A stretch of DNA of 64,000 bases from Streptomyces sp. JJ36 (GCF_021696945.1 NZ_JACYHE010000002.1:124001-188000); one strand, 5' to 3'. Counted from the stretch's first letter, positions 35,359 through 45,757 are shown. A program made the numbers and translations. Notes: generated by a model not told the origin, from the letters alone.

Positions 35359-37020
35359 CTAGGCGCCGGCCGCGGCGGGCGCCGGGCCGGCGGGCGGCTG
35401 CGGGGCGGCGGCCGCTCCGCCGGCGGTCTCGGCGAGCCTGCGGTAGTCGGTCTTTCCGTTGGCGTTGCGGGGCATCCGGGGCAGGCAGGTGGCCGTGTGC
35501 GGGACCATGTACTTCGGCAGGTGCCGGGCGCAGTGCTGCTTGAGCTTCAGCAGCCCGGGCTTCGGGGCGCCGTCCCGCAGCGTGTAGTAGAGCGCCAGCC
35601 GGGCGTCCGAGCCCTCGCCGTCGACCACCACCGCGACGTCCTCCAGGTCCGGGTGGCGGAGCGCGGCGGCCTCGATCTCGCCGAGTTCGAGGCGGTAGCC
35701 GTTGAGCTTCACCATGCGGTCCTTGCGGCCCCGGTAGACGAGCAGCCCGTCCTCGACGCTGACGATGTCGCCGGTGGGGTGGCGGTGGGCACGGTGCTCG
35801 TCGGCCATCGGCTCGTGCTCCCGTCCCCAGTAGCCGGGGGTGACGCAGTCGCCCTCGACGACGAGTTCGCCCAGCGCGCCGGGGGTGTCCACGGTGGCGC
35901 CGGTCTCGTCCACGACCCGGGTGCGGGCCCCGGTGACGGCCGTGCCGATGGGCAGGTGGTCAGGGCCGTTCAGGTCCTGCTCGCGGACCCGGTGGTAGGT
36001 GCAGACGTTGGTCTCGGTGGGCCCGTAGAGGTTGTAGAGCGCGGTGTCGCGGGGCAGCCGGGCGGCCAGCTCCCGCAGGTGCGGCATGGGGAAGACCTCG
36101 CCGGCGAAGAGGACGTAGCGCAGACCCTTGGCGATCTCCGGGGTGAGCGCGTCGGCGCGGGTGAGCAGCGCCAGGATGGAGGGCACCGAGTACCAGACCG
36201 TGACCCCGTGCTCCCGGATGCCCTCGGCGAGCGCCGCGACGTCGCGGGCCTGCGCGTCCTCCACGATCCAGACGGCGGCGCCGGCGGAGAGCGCGGTGAA
36301 GAGGTCGAAGGTGCTGAGGTCGAAGTTGAAGGAGGCGTGGTTGGAGAAGACGTCGTCCGGGCCGACGTCCAGCTCGGTGCGGGCCCAGCCGACGAAGTTG
36401 GTCAGGTTGCGGTGCGAGATCTTGACGCCCTTGGGGACCCCGGTGGAGCCGGAGGTGTAGAGCAGGGCGGCGAGCGCGTCCGGGGCGGCCCGCCCGGCGG
36501 GCGGGGCGCTCCCCGCTGCGCCGTCGAGGAGACCGGCGAGGGTGCGCACCGCCACCCCGCCGCACTCCCCTGGCACGGCGTCGTCCCCGGCGGCGGTCCC
36601 CTCCTCCACCACCACGACGGCCTGCAGCGAGGCGGGGAGCGTGCAGCCGGCCAGCGCCTCCAGGTGCCGCCGGTCGGTGAAGAGCGCCACCGGCGCGGAG
36701 TCGCCGAGGATGGTCTCCACCCGGCCCGCCGGCTGGTTGCCGTCGAGCGGCACGTAGACGCCGCCGGCCCGCAGGGTGCCGAGGACGGCCTCGGCGTACC
36801 GGGGCTGCTTGTCCATCCAGATCGCGACCCGGTCGCCGGGCCGGGCGCCGAGGCCGGCCAGCCCGGCGGCGAGCCGGCCGGTGCGCTCCGCCAGCTCGCC
36901 GTACGTCACCCGCTCCCGGCCCAGCAGCGCCGGGCGCGCGGCCTGTTCGGCGGTCAGCGGCTCCGGCAGCCCGAGGGTGCGGGTGACCGGGAGCCCTGAG
37001 GACGTGGTGGTCACTGCCAT
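35359..37020 (-). CDS. RedM/PigI-type L-prolyl-carrier adenylation enzyme
   Basis: 553 residues, a stand-alone adenylation enzyme. Core motifs are LLYTSGSTGVPKG (A3), NLYGPTETNVC (A5), TGDI (A7), YRGRKDRMVKLNGYRLELGE (A8) and the A10 Lys in RNANGKTDYRRL. By homology and operon position it activates L-proline and loads it on the carrier protein at 38946-39206. A Pro/Ala tail of ~20 residues closes it. It is separated by 81 bp from the upstream redN-like gene. Confidence 0.88.
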   Translation of the reverse strand: MAVTTTSSGLPVTRTLGLPEPLTAEQAARPALLGRERVTYGELAERTGRLAAGLAGLGARPGDRVAIWMDKQPRYAEAVLGTLRAGGVYVPLDGNQPAGRVETILGDSAPVALFTDRRHLEALAGCTLPASLQAVVVVEEGTAAGDDAVPGECGGVAVRTLAGLLDGAAGSAPPAGRAAPDALAALLYTSGSTGVPKGVKISHRNLTNFVGWARTELDVGPDDVFSNHASFNFDLSTFDLFTALSAGAAVWIVEDAQARDVAALAEGIREHGVTVWYSVPSILALLTRADALTPEIAKGLRYVLFAGEVFPMPHLRELAARLPRDTALYNLYGPTETNVCTYHRVREQDLNGPDHLPIGTAVTGARTRVVDETGATVDTPGALGELVVEGDCVTPGYWGREHEPMADEHRAHRHPTGDIVSVEDGLLVYRGRKDRMVKLNGYRLELGEIEAAALRHPDLEDVAVVVDGEGSDARLALYYTLRDGAPKPGLLKLKQHCARHLPKYMVPHTATCLPRMPRNANGKTDYRRLAETAGGAAAAPQPPAGPAPAAAGA

Positions 37021-37101
37021 GTCTGAAGCGTTCCTTCGTTCGGCGGCGGCCGGGCGAGGCCGTACGGGGCGGGAGGGACGTACGGCCTCACGCGGCCTGG
37101 C

Positions 37102-38949
37102 TCATGCGGACGGGGGAAGCACGCCGGTCTCGCGGCCTGCCTCGATGAAGATCCCGGCGGCCTCCTCCAGGTCCTCCGGGGTGTGCTCGGAGGTGACGCT
37201 GATGCGCAGCCGCGCGTCGCCGAGCGGGACGCCGGGGAAGACCACGGTCTGGCAGAAGAGCCCGCGGGCCCGGACCGCGCGGCCCATCTCCATCGCCCGG
37301 CGCTCGTCGCCGACGACGATGGGCAGGATGGCGCTCTCCGTGTGCTCCAGGTCGAAGCCGGCCTCCTTGAGGCGGCCGCGCAGGTCCCGGATGTTGCTCC
37401 AGAGGCGCTCCAGCCGCTCCGGCTCGGCCTCCATGACGTCGAGGGAGGCGATCAGCCCGGCGGCGACCCCGGCCGGGATGTTGGCGGCGAAGACGTAGGA
37501 GTTGGCGTAGAAGCGGAGGTAGTCGACGACCTCCTCGTCGCCGACGACGAAGCCGCCCATGCCGGCCAGGGCCTTGCTCATGGTGCCCAGTTCCAGGTCG
37601 ACCTGGCCCTTGAGGCCGAAGTGCTCGGCGGTGCCGGAGCCGGTGGCGCCGAGCACCCCGGTGGCGTGGGCGTCGTCGACGAGCACCCGGGCGTCGTACT
37701 CCTTCGCCAGCCGGACGATCTCCGGCAGGTCGCAGACGTCGCCGTGCATGCTGAACACGCCGTCGACGACGATGAGCTTGCCGAGCACGCCCGAGCCGGG
37801 CTCCGAGCAGCGCTGCAGGACACGCTCCAGGTCCGCCATGTCGTTGTGCCGGTAGATCTTCCGGATGCCGCCGGAGAGCTTGCAGCCGTCGACGATGCTC
37901 ATGTGGTTGAGCTTGTCGATGACCAGCGCGTCGTAGCTCTTCACCAGACCGGAGATGACGCCGAGGTTGGCGGAGTAGCCGCCGGGGAAGACCGCGCAGG
38001 CCGGGGCCTTCTTGAAGGCGGCGAGCCGGCGCTCCAGCTCCTTGTGGAGCATGTTGGTGCCGCCGATGATGCGGGAGCCGGTGTGGGTGGCGCCGCAGCG
38101 ACGGGTGGCGTCGCAGACCGCCTCGACGACCTTGGGGTGGTTGGCCAGGCCCAGGTAGTTGTTCGAGGCGAAGTGCAGGAACTCGCGCTCCCGGCCCTCC
38201 AGCTCGTCGAAGATGACGGCGCGGTTCTCGCTGCGGGACCGCGTCGGCATGCCGTACCAGTAGAGCCGGTCCTCCTCGCGCTTGCGCCGGTAGGCGGCGA
38301 AGCTGCGGGCCTTGGCGAACAGGTCGGTGCTCCGCTCCTCCAGGAAGTCCTTCATGGAGCGGTCGTCCCAGGAGCCCTCCGCGGCGGCCGGTGCCTGGGC
38401 GGTGCGCAGCGCGTCCAGTTCGGCCACGAGCTTGCGGAGGGTGGTGGCGGTGACCGAGCCGGTGGCGCCGTCCGGCAGACCGTACGCGTCGGCGACGTCG
38501 CCGGTGATGGAGGTGAGGATCACCGAGTCGATGCCCAGCTCGCTCTCGAAGTCGGCGTCGACGTCGAGCTGGTGACGCTCGTACTGGGTGTGCCGCATCG
38601 CGGAGGCGAGGACGGTCTCCAGCAGGCCGTCCTCGGCGTCTCCGGCCTCCGCTGCCGGGGCGGCCGGAGCGCCCTGCGGGAGCGGGCCGTCGCCCACGGC
38701 CTCGGCCACGGCGTCGATCAGCTCGCGGAGGGTGGCCGGCGTCGAGGGCAGTTCGGCCTCGATGCCGAAGTGCTCCTTCACCGTGCCCAGCACCGACTCC
38801 AGGATGATCGAGTCGATGCCGAGCTCGCCCTCCAGGTCGCTGTCCGGCGAGAGCTGCGCCTCGTCGTACAGGGTGCGGGCGGCGACGATCCGCAGCACCT
38901 GCTGCTCGATCGGTCCCGTCTGAGGCGTGCTCTCGGTGCGGCCCGTCAT
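37102..38949 (-). CDS. RedN/PigH-type tandem ACP - alpha-oxoamine synthase
   Basis: 615 residues. Two carrier domains come first (about 10-85 and 105-180), with attachment serines Ser47 and Ser142, both in ELGIDS. An AONS-type PLP enzyme follows (about 230-610), with VDDAHATGVLG and PLP Lys459 in ELGTMSKALAG. In the red/pig pathway it condenses the pyrrolyl-beta-keto thioester with serine, releasing CO2 and giving 4-hydroxy-2,2'-bipyrrole-5-methanol. The ACP-ACP-synthase order is diagnostic of bipyrrole pathways. Overlaps the carrier gene upstream (ATGA). Confidence 0.93.
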   Translation of the reverse strand: MTGRTESTPQTGPIEQQVLRIVAARTLYDEAQLSPDSDLEGELGIDSIILESVLGTVKEHFGIEAELPSTPATLRELIDAVAEAVGDGPLPQGAPAAPAAEAGDAEDGLLETVLASAMRHTQYERHQLDVDADFESELGIDSVILTSITGDVADAYGLPDGATGSVTATTLRKLVAELDALRTAQAPAAAEGSWDDRSMKDFLEERSTDLFAKARSFAAYRRKREEDRLYWYGMPTRSRSENRAVIFDELEGREREFLHFASNNYLGLANHPKVVEAVCDATRRCGATHTGSRIIGGTNMLHKELERRLAAFKKAPACAVFPGGYSANLGVISGLVKSYDALVIDKLNHMSIVDGCKLSGGIRKIYRHNDMADLERVLQRCSEPGSGVLGKLIVVDGVFSMHGDVCDLPEIVRLAKEYDARVLVDDAHATGVLGATGSGTAEHFGLKGQVDLELGTMSKALAGMGGFVVGDEEVVDYLRFYANSYVFAANIPAGVAAGLIASLDVMEAEPERLERLWSNIRDLRGRLKEAGFDLEHTESAILPIVVGDERRAMEMGRAVRARGLFCQTVVFPGVPLGDARLRISVTSEHTPEDLEEAAGIFIEAGRETGVLPPSA

Positions 38950-39206
38950 CGGGCACCTCCCTGGTCTTCGCGCAGCCGGTCCACGAGGGCGGCCATGGCG
39001 CTGACGGTCGCGAAGTTCTCCGGCGAGACCTCCGGCAGCGGCACGGTGACGCGGAACTCGCTCTGCAAGTGGTGCACGAGGTCGAAGATTCCGGCCGAGT
39101 CGATGATGTTGAGTTCGGTCAGCGGGGTTTCACTGTCCAGACCGTCGCTGTCGCCGTCCAGCAGGACCTTGGCTATGTGGTTGATGATCGACTGCTCGGT
39201 TGTCAT
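38946..39206 (-). CDS. RedO/PigG-type prolyl carrier protein
   Basis: 86 residues with the phosphopantetheine serine at Ser37 in NIIDSAGI. It holds proline loaded by the adenylation enzyme while the RedW-type oxidase turns it into pyrrole-2-carboxyl. It is first gene of the minus-strand operon redO-N-M-J-I-H, which has the same relative order as the S. coelicolor red cluster minus redK and redL. The ATG has an AAGGAC-like site close upstream. Confidence 0.9.
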   Translation of the reverse strand: MTTEQSIINHIAKVLLDGDSDGLDSETPLTELNIIDSAGIFDLVHHLQSEFRVTVPLPEVSPENFATVSAMAALVDRLREDQGGAR

Positions 39207-39623
39207 GGCCGTCCTTGACTCGGAATTCTTCAGAATCGCCGCAGCGTAGCCATTGGGAAAAAGAGAGACTGGTGCTCCGGTGGACTCGCGCTGACCACAG
39301 TGCCAGCGGCCCCTTGCAGCCCGCTGAGACGGGAGTGTCAGGGGGCTGGCGGCCCCCCGACACCCGGCCCCGCCACGCCGGTGACCTGCCCTGACGCCGT
39401 AAATCCCGGCAACGGTACGGCCCCTGACGGGGTGGACAGGTTCGAGAGTGCTCGGGTAAACAGAGTCGGGATGCATTTTTCTGCGGCCGGCGGCCGGAGC
39501 GCCGGCCCGGGCCCCCGGCGGACGACTCGTGAATTCTCCGCCCAGCGTTTCTCTGTCTACTTTCTGTCTACCTGCCACGGGTCTCGATGAACCATCGGAT
39601 CGGAATACGGGAGTTGCCACATC
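39207..39623. other. divergent promoter region of the two bipyrrole operons
   Basis: 417 bp between the redO-like and redX-like starts, A/T-richer than its surroundings. The right end carries the SARP-type heptamer pair for redX. On the left, a minus-strand TACGCT element (around 39243-39248) could be the redO -10. No gene found; I did not find the same heptamer pair for the redO side. Confidence 0.5.
39550..39567 (+). promoter_or_regulatory. SARP-type heptamer pair upstream of redX-like operon
   Basis: TCTCTGT-CTAC-TTTCTGT: two heptamers with a 4-bp spacer (11-bp pitch), the typical SARP operator layout. A flanking CTAC follows each copy. It lies 57 bp upstream of the ATG at 39624 and matches the pair upstream of the aldehyde-dehydrogenase operon. 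Confidence 0.6.
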
Positions 39624-42500
39624 ATGCACTCCGCAGCGGAGTTGAGCGGCACTGAAGAAGGGGCGGCGGCGGAGCCGGTGGCGATCGTGGGGATTGCCGC
39701 GCTCTACCCGGAGGCCCAGGGCGTCGAGGACTACTGGCGGCTGACGAGCGGGCAGCCCCCGCACCCGCCGTCCGGCGGCGGCACCGACGACGGCGGCAGC
39801 GGGCTGGACGGCATCACCGTCGACGTCGCCCGCTTCCGCATCCCGCCGGCCCAGGCCGGCGCCATGGCCCGGATGCAGCTCCTCATGCTGGAGGCGGCCC
39901 GCCGGTGCCTGGAGGACGCGGGCGGCGTGGAGCGCGCCGTGGACCGGGACCGCACCGACGTGGTCGTCGGCACCTGCGGCGGCCTGGACCGGCAGTACGC
40001 CAATGCGCTGCGCATCGAGGGCAGCCGCTACGCACGGGAACTCCAGCGGTCCGCCGAGGCCTCGGACGACCCGCTCACCCGGGAGAACGCGGAACAGGCG
40101 GCCGAGGAGCTGCGCTCGCTGCTGCGGCAGCGGCTCGGCGCCTCGCCGCACGACCGGGTCGGCGAGATGGCCAGCACCATCCCGGCCCGGATCGCCTCCG
40201 CCTTCAAGCTGCGCGGCCGCACCCTGGCGCTGGAGTCCGCGGACGCCACCTCCTTCCTGGGGCTGGCGCACGCGGTGACCGCACTACGCGGCCGGGCCTC
40301 CGACGCCGCCCTGGTGGTCACCGGGCAGCGCCGGGAGAGCGAGCTGCTGCCCCGCGCCCTCGCGGCCAAGGGTCTCGGCGGCGCCCCGCTGGGCGAGGGC
40401 GTCGGCGCGCTGCTGCTCAAGCGCCTCTCCACCGCCGAGCGGGACGGCGACCGGATCTACGCCACCCTCCGCGGCTGCGTGCTCCGGCACACCGCCCGGC
40501 CCGGCGCCTTCGGCTACGCGCTCTCCCCCGCCGCGCACCGGGAGGGCGTACGCCGGGCGCTGGCCGCCTGCGGCACCGGGGCCGGACACGTCGGCTACGT
40601 CGAGTACGCGGGCGGCGCCCCACCCGCCGGCGCCGCGCTGGAGGCGCTCGCCGCGGAGCTCGGGGCCCCCGGCGCGCCGGACGGGCCCCCCGAAGAGCAG
40701 GTCGCGCTGGGCAGCACCGCGGCCCGGCTGGGCAACACGCTGGCCAACGCCGGCCTGGCCGCGGTGACCACGGCCGCGCTCGCGCTGCACCACCGCACGC
40801 TGCCCGCGACGGCCGCCGCCACGGGGACGGCGTCCGGGGAGGCCGGCGAGGGCGCCGACGACAACGGTCCCGCGGCGCCGTTCCGGCGGTCCGGTCCCGC
40901 CGCGGAATGGGCCGCGGCCGGGCCGGAGGAGCCGCGGCGCGCCCTGGTCGTCGGCGCCTCGCTGACCGGCTCGGTCTGCCACCTGGTGCTGGAGGAGCAC
41001 CGGCCCCCGGCGGCCGGCGCCGGCGGGCCCGCCCGGGCGGCACGCACGGCCGTACGGGAGTCCGAACCGATCGCGGTGCTGGCGCTGGGCGGCCGCTTCG
41101 CCGGCTCCCCCGACGCCGAGTCCTTCTGGGAGACCATCCTCTCCGGGCAGGACCGCTTCACCCCGCTGCCGGCCGCACTGCTGGACCCGGAGCTCTACTA
41201 CGCGCCGGGGGCGCTCAGCCTGGACCGCAGCTACACCGACCTCGGCGCTCCGGTGAGCGTGCCGGAGGAGCCGCCGGAGGGGCTGCACCTCGGCAGGGAA
41301 CGGTTCGCCGCGCTGGACGCCGCACAGCGGCTCGCGCTCACCGTCGCCGCGGAGCTCTTCGCCCGGCGCTCCCCGGAGGCGGCCCGGCTGACCGGCCGCC
41401 CGGGGCTGATCGCGCTGGGCAGCAACCTGGGGCTGGGCCGGGACCGCCGGGCGGACACCGCGCTCTCCCTGCCCCGGCTGGACGCGGCCGCGGCGGACCT
41501 CACCGCGCTCAAGCACCTCTCCCCCGCCGAGCGGGACGCACTGCTCGCGGCGGTGCACCGGCACTACCCCGGCCCGGACGCGGTGGTCACCCCGGACCTG
41601 CTCGACTCCTGCCTGGCCAGCGGCAGTGCGGCGCTGATCGCCGGGGAGTTCGGGCTGGACGCGGTGCCGCTCGCGGTGGAGGCGGCCTGCGCCTCCTCGC
41701 TGGCCGCGCTGGACGTGGCGATCGGCGCGCTGCGCTCCGGGTCCGTCGACTACGCGGTGGCCGGCGGGGTGGAGCTGCCCTGCAACGAGCGGGACATGGT
41801 GCTGTGCTCCTCGCTCGGGCTGCTCTCGCACGACCGCATCACCCCGTTCGACACGTCCGCGGACGGCTTCACCCCCGGCGACGGCTGCGCGCTCTTCCTG
41901 CTCAAGCGGCTGGGCGACGCCCGCCGGGACGGCGACCGGCCGCTCGGCCTGCTGCGCGGCATCGGCGCCTCCAACGACGCCAAGTCGCTGATCGCGCCCG
42001 ACGCCGACGGGCAGGTGCGGGCCATGCGGCAGGCCTTCGAGCAGGTGGACTTCCCGCCGGCCGAGGTCGACTACCTGGAGGCGCACGGCACCGGCACCAA
42101 GGTCGGGGACCGGGTGGAGGTCGGCGCCTCCGGAGAGGTGTACGGCGGGCCCCGGCGTACCCGGCCGCTGGACATCGGCTCCGTCAAGTCCTTCTTCGGG
42201 CACACCTTCGCCGCGGCGGGCAGCGCCGGGCTGCTGCGCGCCCTGCTGGCGATGCGCGCCGGGACGCTGCCGCCCAACGCCAACCTGGAGAACCTCAACC
42301 CCGGACTCGACCTGTCCGCCATCCCCGCCACGGTCTCCACCCGGGCGGGGGCCTGGCCGCAGGCCGACGGCCGCCCGCGCCGGGCCGGTGTCAGCTCCTT
42401 CGGCACCGGCGGCATCAACTACCACCTGCTCATCGAGGAAGACGAGGCAGACGTGGCACCGCAGACGGCACACACCGCACACACGGACGGACAGCGATGA
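39624..42500 (+). CDS. RedX/PigJ-type bimodular ketosynthase
   Basis: 958 residues in two ketosynthase-like halves. The C-terminal one (about 495-950) is intact: Cys689 in EAACASSLA, His821 in [11 protein letters not shown] and His860 in [12 protein letters not shown]. In the N-terminal half (about 15-460) the nucleophile position is Asp207 (LESADATSF), so it cannot accept acyl groups and is probably structural, like a chain-length factor. In red/pig it extends pyrrole-2-carboxyl from the PCP with malonyl on the RedN-type ACP. GGGAG precedes the ATG by ~10 nt. First gene of the redX-W-Y operon. Confidence 0.9.
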   Translation: MHSAAELSGTEEGAAAEPVAIVGIAALYPEAQGVEDYWRLTSGQPPHPPSGGGTDDGGSGLDGITVDVARFRIPPAQAGAMARMQLLMLEAARRCLEDAGGVERAVDRDRTDVVVGTCGGLDRQYANALRIEGSRYARELQRSAEASDDPLTRENAEQAAEELRSLLRQRLGASPHDRVGEMASTIPARIASAFKLRGRTLALESADATSFLGLAHAVTALRGRASDAALVVTGQRRESELLPRALAAKGLGGAPLGEGVGALLLKRLSTAERDGDRIYATLRGCVLRHTARPGAFGYALSPAAHREGVRRALAACGTGAGHVGYVEYAGGAPPAGAALEALAAELGAPGAPDGPPEEQVALGSTAARLGNTLANAGLAAVTTAALALHHRTLPATAAATGTASGEAGEGADDNGPAAPFRRSGPAAEWAAAGPEEPRRALVVGASLTGSVCHLVLEEHRPPAAGAGGPARAARTAVRESEPIAVLALGGRFAGSPDAESFWETILSGQDRFTPLPAALLDPELYYAPGALSLDRSYTDLGAPVSVPEEPPEGLHLGRERFAALDAAQRLALTVAAELFARRSPEAARLTGRPGLIALGSNLGLGRDRRADTALSLPRLDAAAADLTALKHLSPAERDALLAAVHRHYPGPDAVVTPDLLDSCLASGSAALIAGEFGLDAVPLAVEAACASSLAALDVAIGALRSGSVDYAVAGGVELPCNERDMVLCSSLGLLSHDRITPFDTSADGFTPGDGCALFLLKRLGDARRDGDRPLGLLRGIGASNDAKSLIAPDADGQVRAMRQAFEQVDFPPAEVDYLEAHGTGTKVGDRVEVGASGEVYGGPRRTRPLDIGSVKSFFGHTFAAAGSAGLLRALLAMRAGTLPPNANLENLNPGLDLSAIPATVSTRAGAWPQADGRPRRAGVSSFGTGGINYHLLIEEDEADVAPQTAHTAHTDGQR

Positions 42501-43639
42501 ACTTCGATCTCGATCCGGAAACCGAAGAGATGCGCGACGCCATCGCGAGCTTCGCGCGGCACAAGCTCGGCGCCCCCGCCGAGTTCGACCCGGAGGAGTT
42601 CCGGCAGCGCTGGCTGCTCGCCGGCAAGCAGGGCGTCGTGGGCACCGCCATCCCCGAGGAGTACGGCGGCCTGGGCCAGAGCGCGGTGACCGCGGCCGCG
42701 CTGATGGAGGCGCTGGGCTACGGCTGCCGGGACACCGGCTTCACCTTCTCCGTCGCGGCACACCTCTTCGCCTGCCTGATGCCGGTGGTGGAGTTCGGCA
42801 CCGAGGAGCAGAAGCGGCGCTGGCTGCCGGCGCTCTGCTCGGGCGAGCGGATCGCGGCGCACGGCATCACCGAGCCGGAGGCCGGCTCGGACGCGCTGGG
42901 CCTGCGCACCCGCGCGGTCCGGGACGGCGACCACTACGTGCTCAACGGCGACAAGTGCTTCACCACCAACTCCCCGGTGGCGGACGTCTTCGTGATGCAG
43001 GCCGTCACCCGGCCCGGCGGCGGCTTCTTCGGCCTCACCTCGTTCCTGGTCGAGGCCGACACCCCCGGGCTGACGGTCGGCCCCCCGTACAGCAAGGTCG
43101 GGCTGCGCGGCTCCCCCATGGCCGACGTGCACCTGGAGGACGTACGGGTCCCGGCCGACCAGGTGCTCGGCTCCGAGGGCGCCGGGGCCAGCGTCTTCAC
43201 CTCCTCCATGAAGTGGGAGCGCACCTGCCTCTTCGCCGGTTTCCTGGGCGTGATGCGGCGGGTGACGGAGTCCACCGTCGACTACGCCAAGGAGCGCCGT
43301 CAGTTCGGCTCCCCGATCGGCGGGTTCCAGGCCGTCAGCCACCGGATCGTGGACATGACGCTCCGGCTGGAGTCGGCACGGCTGATGCTCTACAAGGCGG
43401 CGGCGGGGCTGGACGACGGCTCCCAGGACGAGATCGCCCCGGCGCTGGCCAAGCTGGCGGTCAGCGAGGCGGCGGTGCAGCTCGGGCTGGACGCCGTCCA
43501 GGTGCGGGGCGCGCTCGGCATCCTCGACGGCGAGGCCGAGACGCTGGTGCGCGACGCCCTGCCTTCCCGGATCTTCTCCGGCACCAACGACATCCAGAAG
43601 AACAACATCGCGCGGGCGATGGGGCTCGCCCGCCGCTAG
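42497..43639 (+). CDS. RedW/PigA-type L-prolyl-PCP oxidase (acyl-CoA dehydrogenase fold)
   Basis: 380 residues with the acyl-CoA dehydrogenase fold: [17 protein letters not shown] and [12 protein letters not shown] (FAD contacts), [11 protein letters not shown], the KWERTC region where the catalytic Glu is expected, and a C-terminal [18 protein letters not shown]. It takes four electrons from the prolyl ring on the carrier protein, forming pyrrolyl-2-carboxyl-PCP. The start overlaps the ketosynthase stop (ATGA). Same neighbours as in the S. coelicolor red cluster. Confidence 0.92.
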   Translation: MNFDLDPETEEMRDAIASFARHKLGAPAEFDPEEFRQRWLLAGKQGVVGTAIPEEYGGLGQSAVTAAALMEALGYGCRDTGFTFSVAAHLFACLMPVVEFGTEEQKRRWLPALCSGERIAAHGITEPEAGSDALGLRTRAVRDGDHYVLNGDKCFTTNSPVADVFVMQAVTRPGGGFFGLTSFLVEADTPGLTVGPPYSKVGLRGSPMADVHLEDVRVPADQVLGSEGAGASVFTSSMKWERTCLFAGFLGVMRRVTESTVDYAKERRQFGSPIGGFQAVSHRIVDMTLRLESARLMLYKAAAGLDDGSQDEIAPALAKLAVSEAAVQLGLDAVQVRGALGILDGEAETLVRDALPSRIFSGTNDIQKNNIARAMGLARR

Positions 43640-43764
43640 CAGCGTGCCGCGCGCGGCGTCCGGGGGCGCGGCCGTCCGCCGGTGCCACCGGTCCGTCCGG
43701 CGGCACCGGCGGTCCGCTCTCCCGGGCTTCCGACCCGGTCCTTCACTCACCGAGGAGCACACAC

Positions 43765-44082
43765 ATGGAGTACATCGTCCACCGGATCCGGCTGCGGGAC
43801 ATCGCCGAGCGCGAGCGCTTCGAGTCCTGGGTGCGCGACGTCGACTACGCCACCTGCCCGCAGCTTCCCAGCGTGCGCACGTTCAGCGTGCAGCGGGTGT
43901 CCGTGGAGCCGGACGCCCCGGTCCACTACTTCGAGATCATCGGTGTGACCGACCGCCAGGCATTCGAGGCCGACATGGGCCGGGACGCCTTCCACGCCCT
44001 GGAGGCGGAGTTCGGCAAGATGGCCGAGGTGGTGGACGAGATCGCCGGCGAGCGCATCGACCCGGGCTACGTCGCGGGCTGA
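43765..44082 (+). CDS. RedY-like small protein
   Basis: 105 residues with no membrane segment. The pattern MEYIVHRIRL, HYFEIIGVTDRQAFEADM and the late FGKMAEVVDEIAGE suggests a dimeric alpha/beta-barrel (ABM/EthD-like) fold. Its place after the ketosynthase and prolyl oxidase matches redY in S. coelicolor. The role in bipyrrole assembly is not settled in my knowledge. GAGGAG lies 8 nt before the ATG. The last codons and stop form the first unit of a 26-bp tandem repeat. Confidence 0.75.
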   Translation: MEYIVHRIRLRDIAERERFESWVRDVDYATCPQLPSVRTFSVQRVSVEPDAPVHYFEIIGVTDRQAFEADMGRDAFHALEAEFGKMAEVVDEIAGERIDPGYVAG

Positions 44083-44147
44083 GCCCGCGACAAGACGCAG
44101 TGGGCTGAGCCCGCGACAAGACGCAGTGGGCTGAGTTCGCGACAACG
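44076..44147 (+). repeat. three tandem 26-bp repeats at the end of the redY-like gene
   Basis: Two identical copies (44076-44101, 44102-44127) and a partial third (44128-44147), each beginning GGGCTGAG. The first holds the last codon and stop of the redY-like gene. They look like a slippage duplication of the gene's end. Confidence 0.85.
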
Positions 44148-44176
44148 GCAGCCGGCCCGGCGAACCGCCGGGAACG

Positions 44177-44230
44177 CCCGACGGCCCCGGCCCCCGACCG
44201 CTGGTGTGGTCGGGGGCCGGGGCCGTCGGG
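44177..44230. terminator. long bidirectional terminator between convergent operons
   Basis: A perfect 23-bp stem (44177-44199 with 44208-44230) and an 8-nt loop lies between the rightward redX-W-Y operon and the leftward operon ending with the redR-like gene. Confidence 0.9.
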
Positions 44231-44270
44231 GGGCGGGGGCGGGCCCGGGGCGCGCGGCCCGCCCCCTGGC

Positions 44271-45521
44271 TCAGGCGCGGGTGAGCAGCAGCACCGCGTT
44301 CTGCCCGCCGAAGCCGAAGGAGTTGCTGACCGCGGCCCGCACCTCGCCCTCGCGCGGCGCCTTGGCCACCACGTCGAGGTCGATCTCCGGGTCCTGGCTG
44401 TCCAGGTTGGCGGTCGGCGGCACCAGGGCGTGTTCCAGCGTCAGCGCCGTCACGGCCGCCTCGATGGCGCCCGCGGCGCCCAGCGCGTGGCCGAGCACCC
44501 CCTTCACGGAGGTGACGGAGGGCCGGTCGCCCAGGACCCGCCGGATCAGCCGGCACTCCATCATGTCGTTCAGCGGGGTGGAGGTGCCGTGCGCGTTGAC
44601 GTGGTCGATGTCGCCGGGTTCCAGCCCGGCGTCGGCCAGCGCGGCCCGTACGGCCAGTTCGGCGCCGGCGCCCTCCGGGTCGGGGGCGGTGGCGTTGTGG
44701 GCGTCCCCCGAGGCGCCGTAGCCGCTGACCCGGGCCCGTACGCGGGCGCCGCGGGCGGCGGCGTCCCCGCTCCGCTCCAGGACCAGCACGGCGGCGCCCT
44801 CGGCGAGCACGAAGCCGTCCCGGCCGGAGTCGAACGGCCGGGAGGCGCCGGCCGGGTCGTCGTGGCGCTCGGAGAGCGCCCCCATCTGGCTGAAGCCGGT
44901 GGAGATCGAGGGAACCACGCAGGACTCCGTGCCCCCGGTGATCACCACGTCGCAGGCCCCGCTGCGCAGCAGCTCGCGGGCGGTGCCGACGGCGGTGGTG
45001 CCGGAGGCGCATGCCGTGGCGGTGACGAGGTTGGGCCCGCGGGCGCCGACCTCCATGGCCACGTAGCCGGCCGACATGTTGGGCACCAGCATGGGGATGA
45101 GCATGGGGGAGACCTTCTGCGGGCCGGTCTCCCGCAGTACGTCGTACTGCTTCTCCCAGCTTCCCGCGCCGCCGAGGCCGCAGCCCAGCACGACGCCGAC
45201 CCGGGCGCCGTCCCAGCCGGACGGGTCGAGCCCGGCGTCGGCCACGGCCTCCAGGGCGGCCGCGACGGCGAACTGGTTGCTGCGGTCCAGCCGCCAGGCC
45301 TTGCGGCGCCCGATCAGCGCGGCGGCGTCGAAGCCGGGGACGACACAGCCGAAGCCGACCGGCACCCCGGCCAGCTCCGGCACCTCGCGGGCCGCCGTGC
45401 CGGCGGCCTCGCGGACGCGTTCCCAGGTGGCCGGCGTGCCCACCCCGCCCGCCGTCACCATGCCGATGCCGGTGACGGCGGCGTCGAAGGGCTCGGCTCG
45501 AGCGGGTCCGGCCGTGGGCAT
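44271..45521 (-). CDS. RedR-type KAS II (FabF-like) ketosynthase
   Basis: 416 residues with the Cys-His-His triad: Cys171 in TATACASGTT, His in HVNAHGTSTPLND, and His in KGVLGHALGAAG. In the red pathway RedR elongates acyl-RedQ with malonyl units to a C12 chain, separately from general fatty-acid synthesis. It is last gene of the operon that starts with the aldehyde-dehydrogenase-fold gene. The start shares one base with the ACP stop (TGATG). Confidence 0.9.
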   Translation of the reverse strand: MPTAGPARAEPFDAAVTGIGMVTAGGVGTPATWERVREAAGTAAREVPELAGVPVGFGCVVPGFDAAALIGRRKAWRLDRSNQFAVAAALEAVADAGLDPSGWDGARVGVVLGCGLGGAGSWEKQYDVLRETGPQKVSPMLIPMLVPNMSAGYVAMEVGARGPNLVTATACASGTTAVGTARELLRSGACDVVITGGTESCVVPSISTGFSQMGALSERHDDPAGASRPFDSGRDGFVLAEGAAVLVLERSGDAAARGARVRARVSGYGASGDAHNATAPDPEGAGAELAVRAALADAGLEPGDIDHVNAHGTSTPLNDMMECRLIRRVLGDRPSVTSVKGVLGHALGAAGAIEAAVTALTLEHALVPPTANLDSQDPEIDLDVVAKAPREGEVRAAVSNSFGFGGQNAVLLLTRA

Positions 45522-45757
45522 CAGACGCTCACCATCTTGGCCTCGATCACCTTGGAGGCCTGGGTCATGGTGTCGTCGGCCGCGAGTTCGTCGTCCCCGA
45601 CGGAGACGCCGAACTCCTGCTGGACGGCGAGGGTCAGCTCGACCAGCGCGAGGGAGTCGAACTCGAGCTGGGTGAAGGTGTTGTCGGGCTGCACCTCGTC
45701 CGCCTGGATGCCGAAGCCGCTCAGCAGGCCCACGAAGCGCTCGTACACATCGCTCAT
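45521..45757 (-). CDS. RedQ-type acyl carrier protein
   Basis: 78 residues. The phosphopantetheine attachment serine is Ser35 in EFDSLALVEL. It is acidic and helical as expected for a FAS-type ACP. It should carry the growing alkyl chain between the KAS III and KAS II enzymes on either side. No phosphopantetheinyl transferase gene is found nearby. Confidence 0.92.
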   Translation of the reverse strand: MSDVYERFVGLLSGFGIQADEVQPDNTFTQLEFDSLALVELTLAVQQEFGVSVGDDELAADDTMTQASKVIEAKMVSV

